Notes: generated from the letters alone by a model not told the origin. DNA of 11,710 nucleotides from DAOOOW01 sp035387885 (GCA_035387885.1 DAOOOW010000022.1:1-11710); one strand, 5' to 3'; shown: positions 1-5,626, numbered from the stretch's first letter. A program made the numbers and translations.

Positions 1-37
1 AAGAATTTAATATTTTTCATAATTAATTAACCGCCAA

Positions 38-1555
38 ATGTGTGTTCCTAAAACACCCATAAAAATCCAAAAAAACAACTTCCCTACTCTGGCTATTATT
101 GGCCGAGTTAATGTGGGCAAATCGACTTTATTTAATAAATTAATTGAACAAAGAAAGGCTTTGGTTTCAGAAATTCCTGGCACTACTCGCGACTTAAATT
201 TTGGTATTGCCGAATGGCAACATAAAAAATTTAATGTAATAGATACCGGCGGAATATTTGAAATCAAAAGTAAAAAGGCAAAAGGTAAAATATTGGAAGA
301 AATTCAAAATGACTCAATTGAATATCAGGTTGAGAAAAAAGCTAGAGAAATAATTGATCAAGCAGATTTGGTTTTAATGGTAGTGGATGCCCACAGTGGC
401 TTAACCACCAAAGACAGATTAATTGCTCAATTTATTAAACAAACAAAAAAATCGGTTTTGGTCGTGGTTAATAAAACCGATAAAAATAAATTTAATGCTC
501 ACGAATTTAAAAAATTAGGTCTAGACGAAGCTCAATCCATAGCCGCTATTTCTGGCGTAGGTATTGGAGATTTGCTGGATAAAATCATAAAAACATTAAA
601 ACATTTTAACATTTTAACATCTAAAAATAAAAACACAATAATTCAAGAAAACAAAAATATAAAACCAATTAAAATTAGTATTATTGGCAAACCCAATGTA
701 GGCAAATCTTCTTTACTAAATCAAATTTTGGGAGAGGAAAAAGTCATTGTTTCCTCAACTCCCCACACCACGCGCGAACCACAAAATACTTTATTAGAAT
801 TTGAAGGTCGGCCAATTGAATTAATTGACACAGCTGGCATTAGAAAAAAATCTAAAGTTTTAAAATCCAGAAAAGCTGTGCCAACTTTGGAATCGCAAGG
901 TATTAATATGAGTGTGGCCATGTTAAAAAAATCTCATGTCGCACTTTTTGTTCTAGATGTTTCTGAAAATTTTACTGCCCAAGACGCAGAATTGGCTCAA
1001 TTAATTGTGGACTCTGGAGTCAGTGTTATTTTTGTAGCTAATAAATATGATACTTTGGAGAAAGATGAAGAAAATATTAAAATTTTAAATAGTTATATTC
1101 ATAATTTTTTTCCGTTTATTGATTTTGCGCCTATTATTGCCACTTCGGCCAAGTCTGGTAGAAATTGCCAAAAAATATTATCATTAATATTGGAAGTTTA
1201 TAAAGAAAGAATAAAAATTATTCCAGATACTGAAGTTAAAGAATTTATGGATTATTTAATGAAAAAAATGCCGCCACCAAAACAAACTAAAATTTTTGGT
1301 GGTAGGAAAAGAAGAGCTTTTATTACCAAGATTTATCAGAAAAAAACTGATCGCCCAATTTTTATTATTGACACGAATAATAAAATAAAAATTCCAGAAA
1401 CATATTTAAGATATTTGGAAAATAATTTGCGCAATCGCTACAAATTTACTGGCACACCGATAAAGATTGCTATTGAGAGGAATGTAAAAATGGCCACCGC
1501 AAATGCGGGGCAGGCAAATGGTAAAAGGAAAAAGGAAAAAAATAAAAATAATTGA
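38..1555 (+). CDS. der: Ribosome assembly GTPase Der (EngA), double G-domain
   Basis: Der is a tandem-GTPase factor needed for maturation of the 50S ribosomal subunit. The 505-aa product shows the full family layout. G domain 1 has a P-loop at residues 22-30 (GRVNVGKST), PGTTRD at 47-52, DTGG at 69-72 and NKTD at 145-148. A lysine/asparagine-rich linker spans about 186-210. G domain 2 has a P-loop at 217-225 (GKPNVGKSS), DTAG at 264-267, NKYD at 335-338 and SAKSG at 370-374. A KH-like C-terminal domain starts near 400 (MPPPKQTK, then YLRYLENNLRNRY and GTPIKI). A basic tail ends the protein. The family norm is about 440-490 aa. The ATG at 38 is used because an in-frame TAA lies at 20-22. It leaves about 15 extra residues before the P-loop, and no SD precedes it. 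Odd points are Pro to Val in the first P-loop and PHTTRE instead of PGTTRD in G domain 2. The stop is TGA. Confidence 0.97.
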   Translation: MCVPKTPIKIQKNNFPTLAIIGRVNVGKSTLFNKLIEQRKALVSEIPGTTRDLNFGIAEWQHKKFNVIDTGGIFEIKSKKAKGKILEEIQNDSIEYQVEKKAREIIDQADLVLMVVDAHSGLTTKDRLIAQFIKQTKKSVLVVVNKTDKNKFNAHEFKKLGLDEAQSIAAISGVGIGDLLDKIIKTLKHFNILTSKNKNTIIQENKNIKPIKISIIGKPNVGKSSLLNQILGEEKVIVSSTPHTTREPQNTLLEFEGRPIELIDTAGIRKKSKVLKSRKAVPTLESQGINMSVAMLKKSHVALFVLDVSENFTAQDAELAQLIVDSGVSVIFVANKYDTLEKDEENIKILNSYIHNFFPFIDFAPIIATSAKSGRNCQKILSLILEVYKERIKIIPDTEVKEFMDYLMKKMPPPKQTKIFGGRKRRAFITKIYQKKTDRPIFIIDTNNKIKIPETYLRYLENNLRNRYKFTGTPIKIAIERNVKMATANAGQANGKRKKEKNKNN

Positions 1556-1607
1556 GAAATTGAGAAATAAATAAATTAGGGGTTAAAGAAAAAATAAGTA
1601 TTTTTGT

Positions 1608-1655
1608 GTCATTCCCGCCGGCCTTGCCGATTAGGCAGGCAGAGCGGGAATCCAG
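1608..1655. repeat. Palindromic repeat, left half (GTCATTCCCGC...GCGGGAATCCAG)
   Basis: ATTCCCGC (1611-1618) is the reverse complement of GCGGGAAT (1644-1651). Inside is a second, imperfect palindrome built on TTGCC / GGCAGG. The outline GTCATTCC...GGAAT..AGAAAA matches the left half of the element embedded in pth (2429-2460), so both belong to one dispersed repeat family. The inner TGCCGAnnAGGCAGG core also recurs in the palindrome at 3888-3930. Confidence 0.8.
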
Positions 1656-1720
1656 AAAATAATGTTATAGGAAATAATTAAAGATAAAAAAGTTTTATCA
1701 AAATTACTGATTCATCTCGC

Positions 1721-1749
1721 CTGGATCCCCGCCTGCGCGGGGATGACAC
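1721..1749. repeat. Palindromic repeat, right half (CTGGATCCCCGC...GATGACAC)
   Basis: This is a perfect 8-bp stem, ATCCCCGC (1725-1732) with GCGGGGAT (1737-1744), around a 4-nt CTGC loop. The flanks CTGG and GATGACAC match the right half of the repeat inside pth (2462-2490), which has the same 8-bp stem and 4-nt loop with different stem bases. It looks like the right half of the element whose left half is at 1608-1655, with about 65 bp of AT-rich sequence between them. Confidence 0.8.
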
Positions 1750-1761
1750 CCGCTCGGACAA

Positions 1762-1792
1762 ATAAAAAAGCGGGGTGGTGCAAAACCCCGCT
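1762..1792 (-). terminator. Rho-independent terminator (second of two) of the small membrane-protein gene
   Basis: A perfect 8-bp GC-rich stem, AGCGGGGT (1769-1776) with ACCCCGCT (1785-1792), has an 8-nt loop. Read on the - strand it is followed by a T run (TTTTTTATTT). It lies 13 bp beyond the TGA of the 48-aa gene, so it is oriented to end that transcript. Confidence 0.88.
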
Positions 1793-1836
1793 ACAAAAAA
1801 TTTCCTCACTTTAGCAAAAGAACCAAAATGAGGAAA
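1793..1836 (-). terminator. Upstream hairpin terminator overlapping the stop codon of the small gene
   Basis: TGAGGAAA (1829-1836) and TTTCCTCA (1801-1808) form an 8-bp inverted repeat with a 20-nt loop. On the - strand the second arm is followed directly by TTTTTTGT. The second arm covers the TGA stop (1806-1808), so this hairpin would form in the last codons of the mRNA. Together with the GC-rich hairpin just beyond, it makes a tandem terminator. The stem is AT-leaning, so it may be the weaker of the two. Confidence 0.6.
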
Positions 1837-1952
1837 ACCGTTGCCGCATAAATTTTTTGCTTGGGACTGACATCAATCCCAAGCGACTGCAATAATGCAG
1901 CTGTTACCAGACTTAAAAAATAGCCTGATAAAAAATAACTTATATTTGACAT
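1806..1952 (-). CDS. Small membrane protein, 48 aa, two predicted transmembrane segments, unknown function
   Basis: I do not recognise this family. The product begins MSNISYFLSGYFLSLV and ends with a hydrophobic run and a single Lys. Two hydrophobic segments (about residues 6-26 and 36-47) flank a short polar turn (GIDVSPKQK), giving a helical-hairpin shape. No signal-peptide cleavage site or catalytic motif is visible. The ATG at 1952 is chosen because an AAAGGAGG SD lies 7 nt upstream, the best in the window. A TTG-initiated extension to 2036 would start upstream of the promoter and is rejected. The gene has its own consensus promoter and tandem terminators, so it is a self-contained unit of roughly 220 nt, opposite in strand to der and pth. 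The coding region also contains an RNA hairpin (1859-1884). Possible roles include a small membrane regulator, a holin-like or toxin-like peptide, or a dual-function RNA. These are guesses from size and topology only. Confidence 0.82.
   Translation of the reverse strand: MSNISYFLSGYFLSLVTAALLQSLGIDVSPKQKIYAATVFLILVLLLK
1859..1884 (-). other. Stem-loop inside the small gene's coding region
   Basis: GCTTGGGA (1859-1866) and TCCCAAGC (1877-1884) form a perfect 8-bp stem with a 10-nt loop. On the - strand RNA it falls on codons for the polar turn between the two membrane segments and is followed by a run of A. It is too well paired to dismiss, but codon constraint or chance could produce it. Confidence 0.5.
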
Positions 1953-1959
1953 ACAACAA

Positions 1960-1967
1960 CCTCCTTT
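1960..1967 (-). promoter_or_regulatory. Strong Shine-Dalgarno of the 48-aa gene
   Basis: AAAGGAGG lies 7 nt upstream of the ATG at 1952. It decides the start codon over the longer in-frame ORF. Most other genes in this window lack any comparable site. Confidence 0.9.
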
Positions 1968-1991
1968 TGAAATAGAATTTTTTATGCTTCC

Positions 1992-2020
1992 ATTATAGCA
2001 GAGAGAGAGAGATGTGTCAA
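1992..2020 (-). promoter_or_regulatory. Consensus sigma70-type promoter with AG-repeat spacer
   Basis: On the - strand TTGACA (2015-2020) and TATAAT (1992-1997) are both perfect consensus, with a 17-nt spacer (1998-2014). Transcription would start near 1985, giving a leader of about 33 nt before the 48-aa gene. Thirteen bases of the spacer (2000-2012) are an alternating AG/CT dinucleotide tract. Confidence 0.9.
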
Positions 2021-2125
2021 TGGCAGTTATGCACAAGCATATATTTTGGCTAAGGTTAAAGAAAAAACACTAAAGTACATTGCGTGGAAGTCTCCACATT
2101 TTGAAGCACAATAAATTGCTGGTAT

Positions 2126-2184
2126 TCTATCCCCTCCTTTTAAAGGAGGGGCTACTCCGATGGATATCGGAGAGGGGGTGGTTA
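2126..2184 (+). repeat. Two-hairpin palindromic element, copy A
   Basis: Hairpin 1 is the near-perfect palindrome CCCCTCCTTT/AAAGGAGGGG (2131-2140 with 2142-2151). Hairpin 2 is CTCCGAT (2155-2161) with ATCGGAG (2166-2172). A conserved AGGGGGTGGTTA tail closes it. The same architecture occurs in reverse orientation at 2221-2277. Confidence 0.8.
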
Positions 2185-2220
2185 TAACATTAAAAATAAA
2201 ATTAATTGTACTTAATACCG

Positions 2221-2277
2221 TAACCGCCCCCTCTGGCTATCGCCATGAGACCCCGCCTTGAAAAGGCGGGGATAAAA
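2221..2277 (-). repeat. Two-hairpin palindromic element, copy B (inverted)
   Basis: Read on the - strand this starts TTTTATCCCCGCC and ends AGGGGGCGGTTA, aligning with copy A along its whole length apart from a few bases missing from the second hairpin. In the first stem the T-A pair of copy A is a G-C pair here (CCCCGCCTT with AAGGCGGGG), a compensatory change that keeps the stem. The second hairpin is TGGC/GCCA with an outer CTC/GAG and a bulge. It ends about 10 bp before the pth start codon. Confidence 0.8.
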
Positions 2278-2287
2278 TCACAATTTT

Positions 2288-2869
2288 ATGTTTCTTATAG
2301 TAGGTCTTGGTAATCCAGATAAAAAATACGAAAAAACACGCCATAATGCTGGGTTTTTGGCTGTGGATTTTTTGGCAGGAAAAAATGTTTGGCAAGAAAA
2401 CAAAAAATTAAAATCACTAATCTCTTTTTGTCATTCCGGGCTTGACCAGGAATCTAGAAAACTGGATCCCGACTTTCGTCGGGATGACACCGATGATCTT
2501 ATTCTCGCCAAACCGCAAACATACATGAATAATTCTGGACAAGCTGTGACGGCGTTAATGAAAAAATATAATATCACTAATGAAAATTTAATTATTATTT
2601 ATGACGAATTAGATTTGCCTTTTGAAATCATTCGGGTAAAACTTGGTGGCTCATCGGCTGGACACAATGGCATTAAATCTATTATCGAAAATCTTGGTAC
2701 AGAAAATTTTTGGCGCCTAAGAATTGGTATTAGTAATGAAAAAAAAGAATTAATCCCAGCTGATAAATTTGTTTTAAGTAAATTTAGTAAAGAAGAATTA
2801 GAAATTTTAAATGAAAAAATATTGCCGGAAGTAGAAAAAAAAGTGGAAAATGTAATAAAAGCGGACTAA
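2288..2869 (+). CDS. pth: Peptidyl-tRNA hydrolase with in-frame repeat insertion
   Basis: Pth cleaves the ester bond of peptidyl-tRNAs dropped from ribosomes and recycles the tRNA in the cytoplasm. The 193-aa product has the family signatures: IVGLGNP at 4-10, TRHNAG at 17-22 with catalytic His19, QTYMNNSG at 77-84, YDELDLP at 105-111 with Asp106, and GGSSAGHNG at 120-128 with His126-Asn127. The odd feature is residues 48-68 (from CHSGLDQ to FRRDDT), encoded by a palindromic repeat at 2429-2491. They sit between the strand ending KLKSLIS and the strand LILAKPQT, where ordinary Pth has only a short connection. All catalytic residues are intact and the frame is kept, so the enzyme is probably functional. 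The ATG at 2288 gives the standard N-terminus. No SD is visible; the GGGG of the preceding repeat is too far away. The stop TAA lies in the loop of a small hairpin (GCGGAC/GTCCGC, 2861-2876). Confidence 0.95.
   Translation: MFLIVGLGNPDKKYEKTRHNAGFLAVDFLAGKNVWQENKKLKSLISFCHSGLDQESRKLDPDFRRDDTDDLILAKPQTYMNNSGQAVTALMKKYNITNENLIIIYDELDLPFEIIRVKLGGSSAGHNGIKSIIENLGTENFWRLRIGISNEKKELIPADKFVLSKFSKEELEILNEKILPEVEKKVENVIKAD
2429..2491 (+). repeat. Palindromic repeat inserted in frame in pth
   Basis: The 63-bp unit (21 codons) has terminal inverted repeats TGTCAT (2429-2434) and ATGACA (2484-2489). It contains a left hairpin ATTCC/GGAAT (2433-2453) and a right hairpin ATCCCGAC (2466-2473) with GTCGGGAT (2478-2485) around a 4-nt loop. 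Both halves match the separated intergenic halves at 1608-1655 and 1721-1749. The length is a multiple of three and the translated frame has no stop. Confidence 0.88.
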
Positions 2870-2896
2870 AGTCCGCTAACCCCGCCTAAAAGCGGG
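2861..2896 (+). other. Two small hairpins at the pth 3' end
   Basis: GCGGAC (2861-2866) pairs with GTCCGC (2871-2876) and holds the pth stop codon in its loop. CCCGC (2881-2885) pairs with GCGGG (2892-2896). Neither is followed by a T run. They may protect the 3' end or be repeat remnants; the real terminator lies just downstream. Confidence 0.5.
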
Positions 2897-2904
2897 TAGA
2901 AAAA

Positions 2905-2940
2905 TAAAAAACCCGTTGTGTACTTAACCACGGGTTTTTT
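2905..2940. terminator. Bidirectional terminator between convergent pth and mutM
   Basis: ACCCGT (2911-2916) pairs with ACGGGT (2930-2935), extended by a run of A on the left and T on the right. Either strand therefore reads as a stem followed by T. It lies between two convergent genes, and the mutM stop codon (2939-2941) overlaps the T run. Confidence 0.85.
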
Positions 2941-3793
2941 ATTTTTGACATTTTGGACAATAACTTGTTGTCCGTCCAGCTTGTTTGATGTTTTTTATAA
3001 GTCTATCGCATTGAGGACATTTCTTGCCGGCTTTGCCATAAATTTTTAAATATCTGGTCATTTGCCCTTGATTGCCAAAAGCATCCACATAATTTTCCGA
3101 GGAAGTGCCTTTATGCTTAATGGCTAATTTTAAAAGACTTCTCAAACATTGATAAAGTTTTTTGTATTCTGCCTCATTAATCTCGTTAGCTGGCCTTGTG
3201 GGCAATATCTGGGCACAATAACAGGCTTCTGTGGCATAAATGTTGCCCACACCACTTAATAAATTTTGCTCCATCAAAAGCTGCTTGATGGCTTTTTTCT
3301 TATTGGCAAAAATAGCCAAGAATTTTTTAAAAGTAAAATCTTTGGCCAAAGGTTCTGGACCAAAATCTACCCATATTTTTTCTAATTCTTTTTTATTAAC
3401 TAATTTAAGCCAGCCAAACTGACGAATATCATTAAAAAATAGTTGGTCTGAATCTTTAAAATTAAAAATAATATGTGAATGTTTGTGGGGCAAATTAGTT
3501 TCTTTAAGTGGATGTCCGCCACCAAAATTTTTTCCTTTTTTATTTTGATAAACTAATTGGCCGGTCATTTTTAGATGAAAAATTAAATAATAATTATTAT
3601 CTAAGGTCATAATTAACATTTTAGCGCGACGCCAAACTTTTTTTATTTGAGAATTAATTACTCTTTTTAAAAAAATATTTTTATTAGTTTTTAATTGCTT
3701 GGGTAAATTTAAAACAACTGAAACAATTCGTTTATGTTTCAGTTGGCGCTCTAATTGATTAGCAATAGTTTCGACTTCTGGCAGTTCCGGCAT
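2939..3793 (-). CDS. mutM: Formamidopyrimidine-DNA glycosylase (Fpg/MutM)
   Basis: MutM is a base-excision repair enzyme that removes 8-oxoguanine and formamidopyrimidines and nicks the site by beta/delta elimination. The 284-aa product begins MPELPEVETIANQL, giving the N-terminal Pro2 nucleophile and Glu3. Lys58 in RRAKML matches the conserved Lys57, and HLKMTGQL is at 73-80. The helix-two-turn-helix region carries LLSGVGNIYATEA. The C-terminal zinc finger has Cys259, Cys262, Cys279 and Cys282, with Arg274 in the AGRTTSYC loop. All signature residues are present, so activity is expected. It is the last gene of the leftward run, 147 bp beyond gpmI copy 1, with a strong palindrome in that gap. 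No SD precedes the ATG. It ends in the bidirectional terminator shared with pth. Confidence 0.97.
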   Translation of the reverse strand: MPELPEVETIANQLERQLKHKRIVSVVLNLPKQLKTNKNIFLKRVINSQIKKVWRRAKMLIMTLDNNYYLIFHLKMTGQLVYQNKKGKNFGGGHPLKETNLPHKHSHIIFNFKDSDQLFFNDIRQFGWLKLVNKKELEKIWVDFGPEPLAKDFTFKKFLAIFANKKKAIKQLLMEQNLLSGVGNIYATEACYCAQILPTRPANEINEAEYKKLYQCLRSLLKLAIKHKGTSSENYVDAFGNQGQMTRYLKIYGKAGKKCPQCDRLIKNIKQAGRTTSYCPKCQK

Positions 3794-3810
3794 AAAAATA
3801 CTTATTATTT

Positions 3811-3935
3811 TGTGTTGCCTCCATGTCTCCTGACTGGAGGCACAATGCTTCTTTATTATATTTTAATTAACTTAATGAAGCATTAACGCTCCAGTCAGCC
3901 TGTCTGCCGACGAGGCAGGGAGACTGGAGCGAACA
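3811..3935. repeat. Nested palindromic repeats between gpmI copy 1 and mutM
   Basis: Three nested or adjacent stems are visible: GCCTCCA (3817-3823) with TGGAGGC (3835-3841), AATGCTTC (3844-3851) with GAAGCATT (3877-3884), and GCTCCAGTC (3888-3896) with GACTGGAGC (3922-3930). The last encloses CTGCC (3904-3908) with GGCAG (3914-3918). The CTGACTGGAG core recurs in both outer stems. In the leftward transcript this could attenuate or process the mRNA between gpmI and mutM, but no T run makes it a clear terminator. Confidence 0.75.
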
Positions 3936-3940
3936 AAAGG

Positions 3941-5533
3941 TTATATTAGGCTTCTCCCAGTCATCTCTTTTGGCTGTTCTAAATTCATAATTTTTAAAAT
4001 CGTCGGCGCCACATCGGCCAAAAAACCAGCTGGAGTTAAAAGATTTAAATCTATTTTGCCAGCACCCAATTCCTTAATTTCAAAATTAGAACCAATAATT
4101 AAAAAAGGTACTGGACTTAAAGAATGTTCTTTGTCTATTTCTCCGGTTTGCAAATTTATTATTTTCTCAGCATTACCATGATCGGCGGTGATTACTAAAA
4201 CACCATCGTGAGCTAAAATAGCCGGAATAATTTCTCCTAAAATTTTATCTATCTCTTCGATAGCTGCAATTGATGCTTTAAGATCTCCGGTGTGTGCCAC
4301 CATATCTGGATTAGCAAAATTAATGGCATAAAAATCATAAATATTATCAACGATATTTTTTAACAATCTACTCTTAATTTCCTGAGCAGACATAGCTGGC
4401 ATTTGAGCATAACTTTCTACTCTTGGCGATGGGATTAAAACATTATCTTCACCAGTGAAAGGTTCTTCTACACCGCCATTTAAAAAATAAGTGACGTGGG
4501 CATATTTTTCTGTTTCAGCTATATGCAATTGTTTTAAACCAGCTAAACTAATTACTTTGGCTAAAGAATTTTTAATAGTTTCTTCTGGAAAAGCCACTTC
4601 TAAAGGTAAATCTTTATCATAATTAGTTAAAGTTGCAAAATATAAATCTTTTAAATATTCTCCCCTATCAAATTTTTCAAAAACAGGCATCACAAAAGCT
4701 TTACTTAATTGTCTGGCACGATCAGCTCGAAAATTAAAAAAAATAACACTATCATTTGTCTTAATAGTTGTTAGGGGATTATTATTGGCATCCACCATAA
4801 TCGTAGGGTTTAATTCTTCATCATAAATTTTTTCTTCATAAGATTTTTTAATTGCTTCCAAAGGATCCCTTGCGATTTTTTCTGCTTGGCCATTAACCAT
4901 GGCCTGATAGGCTTTGGCAATACGTTCCCAATGATTATCTCTATCCATGGCCCAAAACCTACCACAGATAGTAGCGATTTTAACACCTGGCATTTGTGAT
5001 GTTTTGTCTATTATCTCGCTCATTAAATTAAGGCCAGAATTATAAGGCATATCTCGGCCATCCAAAATAGCGTGAATATATATTTGACCAACTTGTTGTT
5101 CACGCGCCAACTCTAATAAAGCTTCCAGGTGATCAAGAGAACTATGCACGCCACCTCGGGAAAAAAGACCAACCAAATGCAAATTAGAATTATTTTTTTT
5201 AACATGTTCAAGGCTTTTTAAAAAAACTGAATTACTAAAAAAGGTTTTATCCAAAATTGCTTTATTAATCTTAGGTAGATCTTGATAAACAATACGCCCA
5301 GCACCAATATTTAAATGTCCCACTTCGGAATTGCCCATTTCTCCATATGGCAAACCTACTGCTTCCCCAGAAGCAGCCAAAGTAGTACAAAAATATTTTT
5401 GACAATATGTATCAAAATTATTTTTTTTAGCTTGTTCAATGGCATTAGCCAAAGAATTAGGGCCAATTCCCCAACCATCTAAAATTATTAAAGCTACTGG
5501 TTTTGGACGAGTAATAGTATTTAATTCAGACAT
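3941..5533 (-). CDS. gpmI: 2,3-bisphosphoglycerate-independent phosphoglycerate mutase, copy 1
   Basis: This enzyme interconverts 3- and 2-phosphoglycerate in glycolysis/gluconeogenesis, using a two-metal site and a phosphoserine intermediate. The 530-aa product has the alkaline-phosphatase-like core: Asp19 in LIILDGWGIG, nucleophile Ser69 in MGNSEVGH, then an inserted phosphotransferase domain with GGVHSSLDHL, ILDGRD and AMDRD. The second half of the core has Asp410 and His414 in NPDMVAHTG, Asp451-His452 in TADHGNAE and His470 in KEHSLSPVP. AETEKYAHVTYFLNGG is also present, and the C-terminus is EMTGRSLI. By comparison with the Bacillus stearothermophilus enzyme, all seven metal ligands are present. 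The length is close to the usual 510-ish aa. It follows a second gpmI copy after a 93-bp spacer containing a GC-rich hairpin. No SD was found. This copy is the more canonical of the pair and the likelier housekeeping enzyme. Confidence 0.96.
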   Translation of the reverse strand: MSELNTITRPKPVALIILDGWGIGPNSLANAIEQAKKNNFDTYCQKYFCTTLAASGEAVGLPYGEMGNSEVGHLNIGAGRIVYQDLPKINKAILDKTFFSNSVFLKSLEHVKKNNSNLHLVGLFSRGGVHSSLDHLEALLELAREQQVGQIYIHAILDGRDMPYNSGLNLMSEIIDKTSQMPGVKIATICGRFWAMDRDNHWERIAKAYQAMVNGQAEKIARDPLEAIKKSYEEKIYDEELNPTIMVDANNNPLTTIKTNDSVIFFNFRADRARQLSKAFVMPVFEKFDRGEYLKDLYFATLTNYDKDLPLEVAFPEETIKNSLAKVISLAGLKQLHIAETEKYAHVTYFLNGGVEEPFTGEDNVLIPSPRVESYAQMPAMSAQEIKSRLLKNIVDNIYDFYAINFANPDMVAHTGDLKASIAAIEEIDKILGEIIPAILAHDGVLVITADHGNAEKIINLQTGEIDKEHSLSPVPFLIIGSNFEIKELGAGKIDLNLLTPAGFLADVAPTILKIMNLEQPKEMTGRSLI

Positions 5534-5560
5534 AAAAATTTAAAATTTAAACATCAAAAA

Positions 5561-5583
5561 TAGGGAATCCCGCGGACGCGGGA
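5561..5583. repeat. GC-rich hairpin in the gpmI-gpmI spacer
   Basis: TCCCGC (5568-5573) pairs with GCGGGA (5578-5583) around GGAC. The rest of the spacer is almost pure A/T, so this GC-rich island resembles a remnant of the palindromic repeats elsewhere in the window. Without a T run it is not a clear terminator. Confidence 0.6.
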
Positions 5584-5626
5584 CAATTTATTTTTACCTA
5601 AATTTTACATTTTAACTTTTAATTTT

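Larger units (their letters stand above)
1556..1805. other. Intergenic stretch between der and the small - strand gene; palindromic repeats and terminators only
   Basis: No coding region is supported here. The stretch holds two GC-rich palindromic halves (1608-1655 and 1721-1749) separated by AT-rich sequence, then the terminator of the - strand small gene. No clear + strand terminator for der (a stem followed by a T run) was seen. Confidence 0.7.
1953..2287. other. Gene-free stretch between the small gene and pth
   Basis: It contains, in order, the SD and promoter of the small gene, a TTATGCACA DnaA-box-like match (2027-2035), a short GTGGA/TCCAC hairpin (2084-2097), and two inverted copies of a two-hairpin element (2126-2184 and 2221-2277). 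No coding region and no clear + strand promoter for pth were seen. Confidence 0.7.

Noticed and set aside
594..627. ACATTTTA direct repeats in the der linker
   Set aside because: They are short A/T-rich repeats encoding the low-complexity interdomain linker. They are expected in this base composition and do not disturb the frame.
1953..2036. N-terminal extension of the small membrane gene to a TTG at 2036 (76 aa)
   Set aside because: The extension would begin upstream of the -35 box, so it could not be translated from the predicted transcript. The ATG at 1952 has a perfect SD.
2131..2151. Palindrome CCCCTCCTTTTAAAGGAGGGG considered as a terminator
   Set aside because: It has no T run on either side, and a second related copy shows it is part of a dispersed two-hairpin repeat.
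1608..2277. Clustered palindromes considered as a CRISPR array
   Set aside because: There is no regular repeat-spacer periodicity, the units are of different families and orientations, and no cas gene is present.
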